This document shows positions 17,661 through 24,142 of a stretch of 39,343 bases of DNA, in pieces (position 1 is the first letter of the stretch; the number at the start of each line of letters is the position of its first letter). Made by a program: the position numbers and the translations under genes. Source of the DNA: Pseudobutyrivibrio sp. MD2005 (GTDB taxonomy: Bacteria; Bacillota; Clostridia; Lachnospirales; Lachnospiraceae). Location of the stretch: positions 279,047 through 318,389 of the forward strand of contig NZ_KK211358.1 of NCBI RefSeq assembly GCF_000621865.1. Reading direction: 5' to 3'. The notes beneath the pieces were generated by a model. The model worked only from the letters and a program-made list of their open reading frames with translations, ran no database searches and was not told the origin of the DNA.

Positions 17661-17696
17661 ACCTAAGTATTTCTAGTATATTCTTTCGATATACGA

Positions 17697-19037
17697 TTAT
17701 TTATTTGAACGTCTCCAGATATGCATCTTCTCTGCTTCTGCAATAAGCTCATCTCTGAAATCTGGGTGTGCAATAGAGATAATAGCCTCTGCACGCTGCC
17801 AAGCAGAAAGTCCCTTAAGACAAACTTTACCATACTCTGTAACAAGATAATGTGTGTTTGCACGAGTATCTGTAACGATTGAACCTTCAGCAAGTGTAGG
17901 ACGGATACGGCTCTTAACTGTGCCATCCTTTGTTGTAAATGTAGATGAGAGACATACAAAGCTCTTACCACCGTTTGAAAGGTAAGCACCAAGTACGAAA
18001 TCAAGCTGTCCGCCTGCTCCTGAAATGTGCTTTGTACCTGCTGATTCAGCATTAATCTGACCAAATAAATCAACGTCTACAGCATTGTTGATAGAAATGA
18101 AATTATCAAGTGCTGAAATCTGACGAATATCATTTGTATAATCAACTGGAGCACTCATAAGCTCTGGATTCTCATCCATGTAATCGTACATCTTCTTTGT
18201 ACCAGCACCGAAAGCGTATGTCTGACGGAAACGATCGATGTTCTTCTTTGCACCAGTAATCTTGCCAGCCTTTGCAATATCAACAAAAGCATCAACGTAC
18301 ATTTCTGTATGAACACCAAGATCCTTAAGGTCTGACTCTGCAATCATAGCACCAACTGTGTTTGGCATACCGCCAATACCAAGCTGTAAGCATGCACCGT
18401 TTGGAATCTCCTCTACGATAAGCTTTGCAACTGCCTTATCTACATCTGTAGGAGCTCCGCCTGCGCCCATCTCTGAGATAGCTGGATTGCTTCCCTCAAC
18501 AATAGCATCAACCTTTGAAATATGAACGCCTTCCTCAAAACCACCAAGGCAACGAGGCATGTTCTCATTGACCTCAACGATGATGTGCTTTGACTTCTCT
18601 ACTGCTGCCATAAGGTGTGAAGCGTTAGGACCAAAGTTGAAGTATCCATGATTATCCATTGTTGTAGTCTGAATCATAAGAACATCATTTGGCTCAATAT
18701 GCTCACGGTAATATCTAGGAAGCTCGGAATATCTGATTGGTGCATAGTAAGAGCAACCTCTTGCAATAAGCTTTCTTTCAATACCACCCATGTGCCATGA
18801 GTTCCAGCAGAAATGCTCTCCTGCATCCTCTCTCTCAAAGATAGCTGGAAGCTTCATTAAGATACCACCACGTACCTTAACATCAGTAAGCTCGTCTGTG
18901 CGAGCTGCAAGTGCTTTATCTAAAGCATCAGGTGTACCTGTACACCAGCCATAATCTACCCAGTCTCCACTCTTTACTACCTTAACAGCCTCTGCTGCTG
19001 TAGTAAGTTTTTTCTTGTACTCAGCTTGAAAATCCAT
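17697..19037 (-). CDS. but: Butyryl-CoA:acetate CoA-transferase
   Basis: A 446-residue family I CoA-transferase. It moves CoA from butyryl-CoA to acetate, the last step of butyrate formation in Roseburia/Butyrivibrio-type gut and rumen bacteria. Landmarks include [34 protein letters not shown], and [11 protein letters not shown], where Glu245 is the expected CoA-accepting glutamate. [21 protein letters not shown] follows. Related 4-hydroxybutyrate CoA-transferases share the fold; the motif set and host type favour But. A strong ribosome site (GGAGG) and a near-consensus promoter are present, consistent with high expression. Confidence 0.88.
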   Translation of the reverse strand: MDFQAEYKKKLTTAAEAVKVVKSGDWVDYGWCTGTPDALDKALAARTDELTDVKVRGGILMKLPAIFEREDAGEHFCWNSWHMGGIERKLIARGCSYYAPIRYSELPRYYREHIEPNDVLMIQTTTMDNHGYFNFGPNASHLMAAVEKSKHIIVEVNENMPRCLGGFEEGVHISKVDAIVEGSNPAISEMGAGGAPTDVDKAVAKLIVEEIPNGACLQLGIGGMPNTVGAMIAESDLKDLGVHTEMYVDAFVDIAKAGKITGAKKNIDRFRQTYAFGAGTKKMYDYMDENPELMSAPVDYTNDIRQISALDNFISINNAVDVDLFGQINAESAGTKHISGAGGQLDFVLGAYLSNGGKSFVCLSSTFTTKDGTVKSRIRPTLAEGSIVTDTRANTHYLVTEYGKVCLKGLSAWQRAEAIISIAHPDFRDELIAEAEKMHIWRRSNK

Positions 19038-19075
19038 ATTAACCTCCGCTCGTTAAAAAATTATCAATTGCATAC

Positions 19076-19104
19076 ATTGTACCACTTATTGCTCTAAGCT
19101 TCAA
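19076..19104 (-). promoter_or_regulatory. Promoter of the CoA-transferase gene
   Basis: Minus strand TTGAAG (19099-19104), 17-bp spacer, TACAAT (19076-19081). The -35 box overlaps the stop codon (TGA) of the zinc-ribbon gene upstream. Confidence 0.7.
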
Positions 19105-19967
19105 TTGTTTTCATCTTCTTCCGAGATATCCGCCTCTTCAGAGTTTTCAGCTTCCTCAGAACTCTCATCTTCTTCAGCGTTCTCGGCTTGCTCAGATTTC
19201 TCATCTTCCCCTGACTCTAGTTCTAAAGGATCCTCCATATCTTCAGGATTAGCGTCTTTGAAGATTTCTTCGTAAATACCATACCCTTCAAGAGTATCAC
19301 CATTCTCAAACAATTTATAATAATCATCAGGTATAGATGTTTCAGGCTCGTAATCTTCAATCGCTTTATCTATCACATCCCATCGCTTTTTAGACTGCTC
19401 ATAAGAATGATATTCTTCGTCCTTTGCAGCTAAATAAGAAAGGATTCCCATAATCAGCACCAACATAAACTTAATAATAGCAACCATTTTCTCGCCATCA
19501 GTCATAGCTTCGAATCTACCCATAAATCTATTTGTTTTACGAGGCTTGCTTGGGGTTGGCACCTGTCTGGTTGTTCTTTGTGGGGTTGGTTCATCCTGAA
19601 ATATCGTAGGCCTATTGTATTCTATCTTGTTTCTTTCAATTCTAGCTTTTTCTTGCGCTATTAATGCTTCCTGTTTTGTTATATATATCTGCTTTAATAC
19701 AGCAACAAGCTTGCGCTGGGCTATTTCTTTGCCTGGCTCAACAAGTACCTGCTCCTCTATTTGGGTACTTTTCTCTTTTTGGGTATCTTGCTCTTTTTGG
19801 TACTCTTGGTCTACTGGGGCATATGTTTGCGCTGGCGCAGGCACATTAACTGGCTCGCCCCAATTAATGCTACCGGTCACCCCTGTACTATAATTAACCA
19901 GAGCCCCACAGTTAAGACACATTATATGGCCATTTTCAATTTCTTTTCCGCAATTTTTACAAATCAT
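19101..19967 (-). CDS. Zinc-ribbon membrane protein with acidic tail, function unknown
   Basis: A 288-residue protein not matched to a named family. The N-terminal zinc ribbon is MICKNCGKEI..MCLNCG (two CxxC knuckles). A coiled-coil-prone Gln/Glu/Lys region (about 60-120) and a basic Pro/Thr segment follow. One membrane helix (about 165-185) comes next, then a soluble part, then a ~45-residue Glu/Ser/Ala tail with repeats of the EEAENSEEAD type. This is the common clostridial 'zinc-ribbon plus membrane' layout of uncharacterised envelope proteins. ATG at 19967 is preferred because GGA lies 9 nt upstream. A four-hairpin element occupies its 5' leader. Confidence 0.7.
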   Translation of the reverse strand: MICKNCGKEIENGHIMCLNCGALVNYSTGVTGSINWGEPVNVPAPAQTYAPVDQEYQKEQDTQKEKSTQIEEQVLVEPGKEIAQRKLVAVLKQIYITKQEALIAQEKARIERNKIEYNRPTIFQDEPTPQRTTRQVPTPSKPRKTNRFMGRFEAMTDGEKMVAIIKFMLVLIMGILSYLAAKDEEYHSYEQSKKRWDVIDKAIEDYEPETSIPDDYYKLFENGDTLEGYGIYEEIFKDANPEDMEDPLELESGEDEKSEQAENAEEDESSEEAENSEEADISEEDENN

Positions 19968-19993
19968 TATGTTCATTCCAATTATAGTTTTTA

Positions 19994-20114
19994 GGTTTTT
20001 GATTTTCCTCAGAAAATCAAGAACCGGACAAAGACCAATATTTTCTGCAAGAAAATATTGCTTGGCAAAGCCAAGTTCTTGTGGGCTTTTTCCTTAAGTA
20101 GCCCACAAGAAGTC
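19994..20114 (-). repeat. Four-hairpin element, copy E2
   Basis: Read on the minus strand from 20114, it begins GACTTCTTG. Stem 1 is TTCTTGTGGGCT / AGCCCACAAGAA, stem 2 CTTGGC-ttt-GCCAAG, stem 3 CAATATTTTC / GAAAATATTG. A GTCTTTGTCC linker follows, then stem 4 GATTTTC-tgag-GAAAATC inside GGTT / AACC. The same architecture, order and loop sequences recur at 23299-23420 with different stem sequences. It lies in the 5' leader region of the zinc-ribbon gene, in the sense direction, so it could be transcribed with it. It encodes no protein. Confidence 0.85.
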
Positions 20115-20164
20115 ATAATCAGTATTATTATACACAACTATTTATTAAATCATTAGTCAATATT

Positions 20165-20564
20165 GGCTAATCTTAAAATCATTTTCCATTTATCTTAGCC
20201 ACCGCTTAACCCATTAGGCTAATCTATTTCTATTTTAGCTGGTTTATTAGCCGCACCTGTTCCAATTCGGCTAATCTATTTCATTTACTCCTACCCGATT
20301 AGCCACTACTGCTCCTCTCTGGCTAATCTATTTCACTTACTCCTGCCTGATTAGCCACTACCTCTCCTCTTTGGCTAATCTATTTCACTTACTCCTCCAC
20401 GATTAGCCATCACCTCTCCACTTTGGCTAATCTATTTCACTTATTCCTCCCCGATTAGCCACACCTTCTACAATTCGGCTAATCTATTACACTTACTCCT
20501 CCCCGATTAGCCATCACCTCTCCTCTCTGGCTAATCCTTTTCAAATTCCAGCCCACGATTAGCC
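20165..20564. repeat. Inverted-word array B (GATTAGCC / GGCTAATC), exact 52-bp period, 8 units
   Basis: GGCTAATC starts at 20165, 20217, 20269, 20321, 20373, 20425, 20477 and 20529. GATTAGCC (the first two copies degenerate) starts at 20193, 20245, 20297, 20349, 20401, 20453, 20505 and 20557. Every step is exactly 52. Words are 8 bp, the loop is 16 bp (type ATCACCTCTCCTCTCT) and the spacer is 20 bp (type TATTTCACTTACTCCTCC). The pyrimidine-rich spacers are conserved across units, which excludes CRISPR. It fills the gap between the zinc-ribbon gene and the thioesterase gene. Confidence 0.93.
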
Positions 20565-20664
20565 ACACCCCTACGGTTCTACAAGTTTTATTGTTTTTTA
20601 ATAATTAACTCTACCTTAAAGTGTTATACTATAATTAATAAACATATCATCAGGAGGTAAGACT

Positions 20665-21120
20665 ATGGCAAAACAAGAAATTGAAGTAGCTGGTGCTAAG
20701 AGGCAAATTAAGATTACCCCTTTTGAGCATCGCACAAAATATCATGAGACTGATTACCATGGCGTGATTCATACATCCAATTATATCAACTGGATTGAAG
20801 ATGCCAGAATGAATTTAATGGAACAGATGGGACTTTCTTTTAAGCAAATGCTTGAAATGGAAATTAGCTCACCAATCATATCTCATTCTATTGAATATAG
20901 AAGTAGTGTTAAGTTTGATGAGACTGTAGTGATAGATACAAAGCTTATTTCTTACGATGGGCATGAGATGGAAGTTGCTTATCGTATATACGATAAAGCT
21001 ACTGGCGAAGACCGCGCCATCGCAAGAACAAGCCACTGCTTTGTGAACAAATCCGGAGCACCTATTTCTATGAAGCGTGCTTATCCAGAACTTGATACGA
21101 AATTCTTTGAATTTAAATAA
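20665..21120 (+). CDS. 4HBT-family acyl-CoA thioesterase
   Basis: A 151-residue single hot-dog-fold enzyme that would hydrolyse an acyl-CoA thioester. The signature YHETDYHGVIHTSNYINWIEDAR (about 29-51) has the catalytic Asp of the 4-hydroxybenzoyl-CoA thioesterase / YbgC type. The substrate is unknown. A strong ribosome site (CAGGAGG) precedes the ATG. Its last 8 bp overlap the convergent nucleotidase gene, and its terminator lies inside that gene. Confidence 0.85.
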   Translation: MAKQEIEVAGAKRQIKITPFEHRTKYHETDYHGVIHTSNYINWIEDARMNLMEQMGLSFKQMLEMEISSPIISHSIEYRSSVKFDETVVIDTKLISYDGHEMEVAYRIYDKATGEDRAIARTSHCFVNKSGAPISMKRAYPELDTKFFEFK

Positions 21121-22006
21121 CCTTAAGAAAATTAGGAACCTTTGCAGCCAGTACAACAGTGCTGGCTGCTTTTATATTATCATCGCTATCGTCGAAGAAA
21201 ATATGAGCACCAAAGGCTTTTAAAACTGCTGTCTTATCCATACCTCCTAAGAAGTGCGCTTCATCAATCCTGACGCCCCAATCCCTAAAAGTGCGGATAA
21301 CTCTTTCGTGAGCAGGTGCACATCTTGCTGTAACAATAGCTGTCCTAATTGGGGACTGAGCAACATCATCAAACTGGCCCTGCAACTCAGAAATAACAGA
21401 AAGCAGATTAGCAAAAGGCCCTCTCTTCAAAGGCACTAGAGCATGACTTAATTCATGTTCTCCAAAAGCTTCCAAGCCCTCCCTCCTGAAAATCAACTCA
21501 GACTCATTATTGAATAATACACAATCCCCATCAAATGCGATTCGTATTTGCGATATACCATCCTTTGCCGATTCCGGCGATGCTAATACCGTAGCTGCTG
21601 CAATGCCTCCCATCGTAGCCCTGGCTACATCCTCCTCATTAGCAGATAAATACAAATCAATATTATAGGCAGATAGATATGGCACAATTGATGCGCCTGT
21701 AGTAAGTGCTGCCCTCGAAATATCTAATTCATAAGATGAAATAGAATTAAAAATCCTAAGCGAGCTATCTGCAGAATTTTGGCTCATAACAATGACCTCA
21801 ACCACTGGCTCATCGTACAAATCATTAAGAGCCAAAAATGCCTGAATCAAGCCAAAAGCTGGTCCCTTTTTCAAAGGTTCATGTTCATGCTCCACCATAT
21901 ATCTAACATAGCTATCCGCTCCCTCATTTACAAAAATTTCATTCTCATAATCCAAATCAAATAATGCTCTGGTAGAAATACCAATTGTAAGCTTTATACT
22001 AGTCAT
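21113..22006 (-). CDS. Cytosolic 5'-nucleotidase (5_nucleotid / NT5C1-like family)
   Basis: A 297-residue HAD-like enzyme predicted to dephosphorylate nucleoside monophosphates. Recognisable blocks: LTIGISTRALFDL, KKGPAFGLIQAFL, VMSQNSADSSLRIFNSI, RAALTTGASIVPYL, AFDGDCVLFNNESE, TARCAPAHERVIRTFRDWGV and HFLGGMDKTAVL..FFDDSDDNI. These match the pfam06189 family pattern as I remember it. ATG at 22006 is chosen because GGGAGGTG lies 6 nt upstream; the frame is open 10 codons further but has no good site. That ribosome site is buried in a hairpin followed by six T's. Confidence 0.82.
   Translation of the reverse strand: MTSIKLTIGISTRALFDLDYENEIFVNEGADSYVRYMVEHEHEPLKKGPAFGLIQAFLALNDLYDEPVVEVIVMSQNSADSSLRIFNSISSYELDISRAALTTGASIVPYLSAYNIDLYLSANEEDVARATMGGIAAATVLASPESAKDGISQIRIAFDGDCVLFNNESELIFRREGLEAFGEHELSHALVPLKRGPFANLLSVISELQGQFDDVAQSPIRTAIVTARCAPAHERVIRTFRDWGVRIDEAHFLGGMDKTAVLKAFGAHIFFDDSDDNIKAASTVVLAAKVPNFLKVI
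21144..21173 (+). terminator. Thioesterase terminator inside the opposite gene
   Basis: GCAGCCAG (21144-21151) pairs with CTGGCTGC (21162-21169), followed by TTTT on the plus strand. It lies 24 bp past the thioesterase stop and within the C-terminal codons of the convergent nucleotidase. Confidence 0.8.
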
Positions 22007-22058
22007 AAAAAACACCTCCCTCGTTAGCTTACCCAAAGCCTAACACAGGAAGGTGTCC
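22007..22058 (-). promoter_or_regulatory. Leader hairpin plus T6 that sequesters the nucleotidase ribosome site
   Basis: On the mRNA, ACACCTTCC (plus 22048-22056) pairs with GGGAGGTGT (22012-22020), one G-U wobble included. An inner GTTAG / CTAAC stem (22040-22044 with 22023-22027) adds to it. The second arm holds the ribosome site. Six T's follow directly and lead into the ATG, so the structure looks like an intrinsic terminator placed immediately before the start codon. It could attenuate transcription, block translation, or both. Confidence 0.65.
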
Positions 22059-22117
22059 ATAAATATTCTCTCCCATCGCATTTAAAGGCAGCTTAAAGGC
22101 AAATTTGAATTGTCCGA

Positions 22118-22768
22118 TTATAACTCAACAAAATAATTGATTTCCTTCTCCAAAAGACGAAATACATTAGCAACCAAATATCCATCTGCAATTGCGTGAT
22201 TAAGTCGAACTGTTACAGGCATAACAAGTCTACCGTTTTCCTCTCTGTATTTTCCCCAATTGATAATAGGAGCAAAGAATAAATGTCCATCAGGCAATTC
22301 AATATTAAGCGAGTCATATGAAAGCCATGATATATAAGATGCATCAAACCAGTTTGGATGATTTGCCATGTCTAAACCATATTCACGAGTCTTCTTCGCT
22401 TCCTCAACATCATTTAAAGCACCAGTGTAAAACTTTTTATATTCCTCAAAATACTCTGTATATACCGGCGTACAGGTTTCCGTATCTTCATGGAAAACAT
22501 ACTGTGTTGGATTGATCACGTCATAGCAGATCAGCTCATCTGTCTGCCAAAGGTATCCCATTCTGTAGTCTTCACGTGAATTCATAACCTTTGAAAGAAT
22601 ATACAGGAAATTGACATAAAACTTCGTTCCTGTGTTCTTTGAATGTGTGACGAGCTCTGTTACGTCTATTCTCGACGTTATCGAGGTTGAGCACTTGCAA
22701 TCTTCCGTAAAGTGGCGAAATACGCCTTTACGATAATATGTCTCTTTGTCAATTACTTTATAATTCAT
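22118..22768 (-). CDS. Chloramphenicol-acetyltransferase-family (CatA-like) acyltransferase
   Basis: A 216-residue protein collinear with type A chloramphenicol O-acetyltransferases. It has the N-terminal YYRKGVFRHF block, SRIDVTELV, the FYVNFLYILSKVMNS helix, a TPVYTEYFEEYKKFY segment and the C-terminal RLNHAIADGYLVANVF. That last block retains the catalytic His and DG of the HHxxxDG site, but the first His of the pair is Asn. Chromosomal members of this family are often of unproven substrate, so resistance should not be assumed. ATG at 22768 (AAGGGTG 6 nt upstream) is preferred to a GTG three codons earlier. It follows the small membrane protein by 27 bp. Confidence 0.78.
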   Translation of the reverse strand: MNYKVIDKETYYRKGVFRHFTEDCKCSTSITSRIDVTELVTHSKNTGTKFYVNFLYILSKVMNSREDYRMGYLWQTDELICYDVINPTQYVFHEDTETCTPVYTEYFEEYKKFYTGALNDVEEAKKTREYGLDMANHPNWFDASYISWLSYDSLNIELPDGHLFFAPIINWGKYREENGRLVMPVTVRLNHAIADGYLVANVFRLLEKEINYFVEL

Positions 22769-22795
22769 TTTCTTCACCCTTACAAACTTGAATTG

Positions 22796-23113
22796 TTAAA
22801 CTCTATATTTCTTTTCTATAAAAATGTAGGAAATAATTATAGCAATCACAAGCAAAAAAGCTCCTAATACTATAACTGTAAAAACAGGAGAATTCTGCTC
22901 ACAAAATAGAAATGGTAACCCCAAAAACTCAAGTAACAATGCAAATACAAACCATAGGATTGCCACTGCTTTATTATACTTCTTAATGTCAGTAACAGTT
23001 GGAGGCTTAGCAAAAGTAAAAAATCCTACAGGTTCTTTTGCGCGTAAGCAAGAAATACCGATAACGACAAAAATAAAAGAAACAACAGTCCAGATAATAA
23101 ATCCAATTATCAT
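22796..23113 (-). CDS. Small membrane protein, function unknown
   Basis: A 105-residue protein with three predicted membrane helices (about 1-23, 48-68 and 77-98) and a conserved-looking cytoplasmic loop REKEPVG-type (CLRAKEPVGFFTFAKPPTVTDIKKYNKAVAILW). Similar three-helix proteins seem common in Lachnospiraceae, but I know no function. Ribosome site AGGGGG precedes the ATG. It probably forms an operon with the CAT-like gene downstream. Confidence 0.65.
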   Translation of the reverse strand: MIIGFIIWTVVSFIFVVIGISCLRAKEPVGFFTFAKPPTVTDIKKYNKAVAILWFVFALLLEFLGLPFLFCEQNSPVFTVIVLGAFLLVIAIIISYIFIEKKYRV

Positions 23114-23154
23114 ATTTTTCCCCCTACAAGCTCCGATTTGTTAATTTAAATCAC

Positions 23155-23227
23155 CTTATAAGCTTATCACATCTCATATTTAAAAAAGAAAATATTTTTA
23201 AAAAAATTAAGGTTATAAGCTTATAGG
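23155..23227 (-). promoter_or_regulatory. Two palindromic TTATAAGCTTAT sites upstream of the small membrane protein
   Basis: TTATAAGCTTAT occurs at 23156-23167 and 23213-23224, 57 bp apart, each with the dyad ATAAGCTTAT at its core. Between them is an A/T-rich stretch. The position in front of the membrane-protein operon suggests operator sites, but no promoter consensus was secured. Confidence 0.4.
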
Positions 23228-23291
23228 TTAAAATTCACCGCTTACTGAAGATATTATTAATAAAACCATTGAAGCTTACCTGCTAGACAAA

Positions 23292-23682
23292 AAGGTATGA
23301 CTTCTTGCTGACAGAACAATGAAATTGTCAGCAAGAATCCTGCTTTGCAGGACATGAAAATAGATAAATCTATTTTCATGGTATTTACGATTCCTGAAAA
23401 ACTGATGTTTTTCAAGAATCTATAACCATCTACTATTTTTGCTCTTAGTTATACCTTGTTCGCTTCAATATAATGTCTCATCGCCCGCCAAAAGGTATAA
23501 CCTGACATAAAACCCCACTCTGGTTATACCTTTTTGACTTCTAAATAATGTCTCATCGCCCGCCAAAAGGTATAACCTGACATAAAATCCCATTCTGGTT
23601 ATACCTTTTTGACTTCAACATAGTGTCCTATAGCTCACCAAAAGGTATAACCACCTCCCATATCAGCCCATGATTATACCTT
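23292..23682. repeat. Inverted-word array C (AAGGTATAACC / GGTTATACCTT), exact 75-bp period
   Basis: AAGGTATAACC starts at 23492, 23567 and 23642; GGTTATACCTT (end copies degenerate) starts at 23447, 23522, 23597 and 23672. All steps are 75. Geometry is an 11-bp arm, 19-bp loop, 11-bp arm and 34-bp spacer. The first AAGGTAT/AACC word (from 23292) is split by the four-hairpin element. Subtracting that 125-bp insertion puts it exactly 75 bp before the next word. Confidence 0.92.
23299..23423 (+). mobile_element. Four-hairpin element, copy E1, inserted in array C with TAT duplication
   Basis: Body 23299-23420 runs from GACTTCTTG to CAAGAATC. Stem 1 TTCTTGCTGACA / TGTCAGCAAGAA has a 12-nt loop, stem 2 is TCCTGC-ttt-GCAGGA, stem 3 CATGAAAATAGAT / ATCTATTTTCATG. 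The linker is GTATTTAC, and stem 4 is GAAAAAC-tgat-GTTTTTC inside GATTC / GAATC. It is flanked by TAT (23296-23298 and 23421-23423). Precise removal restores AAAGGTATAACC and the 75-bp period. It has no coding capacity and imperfect inverted ends. Confidence 0.85.
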
Positions 23683-23687
23683 CAAAG

Positions 23688-23712
23688 AAAAAATGAGGGT
23701 CCGAAGACCCTC
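23688..23712 (-). terminator. Intrinsic terminator with UUCG tetraloop
   Basis: On the minus strand GAGGGTC-TTCG-GACCCTC (23695-23712) is followed by ATTTTTT. It is the second of two terminators downstream of the histidine kinase and small-gene unit. Confidence 0.85.
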
Positions 23713-23800
23713 TATACTAAATAAACCTGTTTGCAGAATTCTTTAATACAAGCTACGATTTGTTTAATACATATATTCTAATTATTTCTGCAGACAAAAT

Positions 23801-23824
23801 AAAGCCCACTTATTTGTGAGCTTT
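23801..23824 (-). terminator. First terminator after the small gene
   Basis: On the minus strand AAAGCTCAC pairs with GTGGGCTTT (one G-U wobble, 6-nt loop), then TATTTT. It lies about 40 bp past the small gene's stop. Confidence 0.7.
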
Positions 23825-23841
23825 ACTTTTAGTCCTTATTT

Positions 23842-23857
23842 AACTGTGAATGGTAAC
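23842..23857. repeat. Solo terminal repeat of the palindromic element
   Basis: AACTGTGAATGGTAAC is identical to the right end of copy 1. No partner end or arm sequence is present nearby. It sits 7 bp past the stop codon of the small gene and ahead of that gene's terminators, the same position copy 1 takes behind the GH25 gene. It is probably a remnant of a deleted copy. Confidence 0.7.
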
Positions 23858-23864
23858 GTGTCAT

Positions 23865-24104
23865 CTACCCCTTAGAGCCAATTTCCATCAAGAGATTGAT
23901 TAGCTCGATGTCGGATTCCTGAACCCTAAGGTTGGTTTCAATCTTTTCGCCAGAAGGGTCTGTGATTGAAAGTTCAATGACTGAGCCTGGGGTCATCGCT
24001 TTTCCTTTGGCTGCTCCTAAAAATGGAATCAGCTTTGGATGATTGGAATTGAATTTTTCTGCTGCACCTCTGATTTTAAATAGATCTGCTGGATTAAATG
24101 CCAT
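23865..24104 (-). CDS. Small soluble protein, function unknown
   Basis: A 79-residue protein (MAFNPADLFKIRGAAEKFNSNHPKL...) with no motif I recognise and no membrane segment. The N-terminal half is amphipathic helix-like; the second half is strand-rich (SVIELSITDPSGEKIETNLRV) and ends in a helix. The ATG at 24104 has GGAG 7 nt upstream. It follows the hybrid histidine kinase by 38 bp in the same direction, so it may be cotranscribed with it. Confidence 0.65.
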   Translation of the reverse strand: MAFNPADLFKIRGAAEKFNSNHPKLIPFLGAAKGKAMTPGSVIELSITDPSGEKIETNLRVQESDIELINLLMEIGSKG

Positions 24105-24142
24105 AATACTCTCCATTCCGCCAGTTGATATTCAACAGGCTA

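Noticed and set aside
20165-20564. CRISPR array
   Set aside because: Both the repeat arms and the intervening segments are conserved, the arms are only 8 bp, and no cas gene is present.
23296-23423. Riboswitch interpretation of the four-hairpin element
   Set aside because: Copy E1 lies inside an array and is not in the leader of a gene in its own direction. The insertion evidence fits a mobile unit better.
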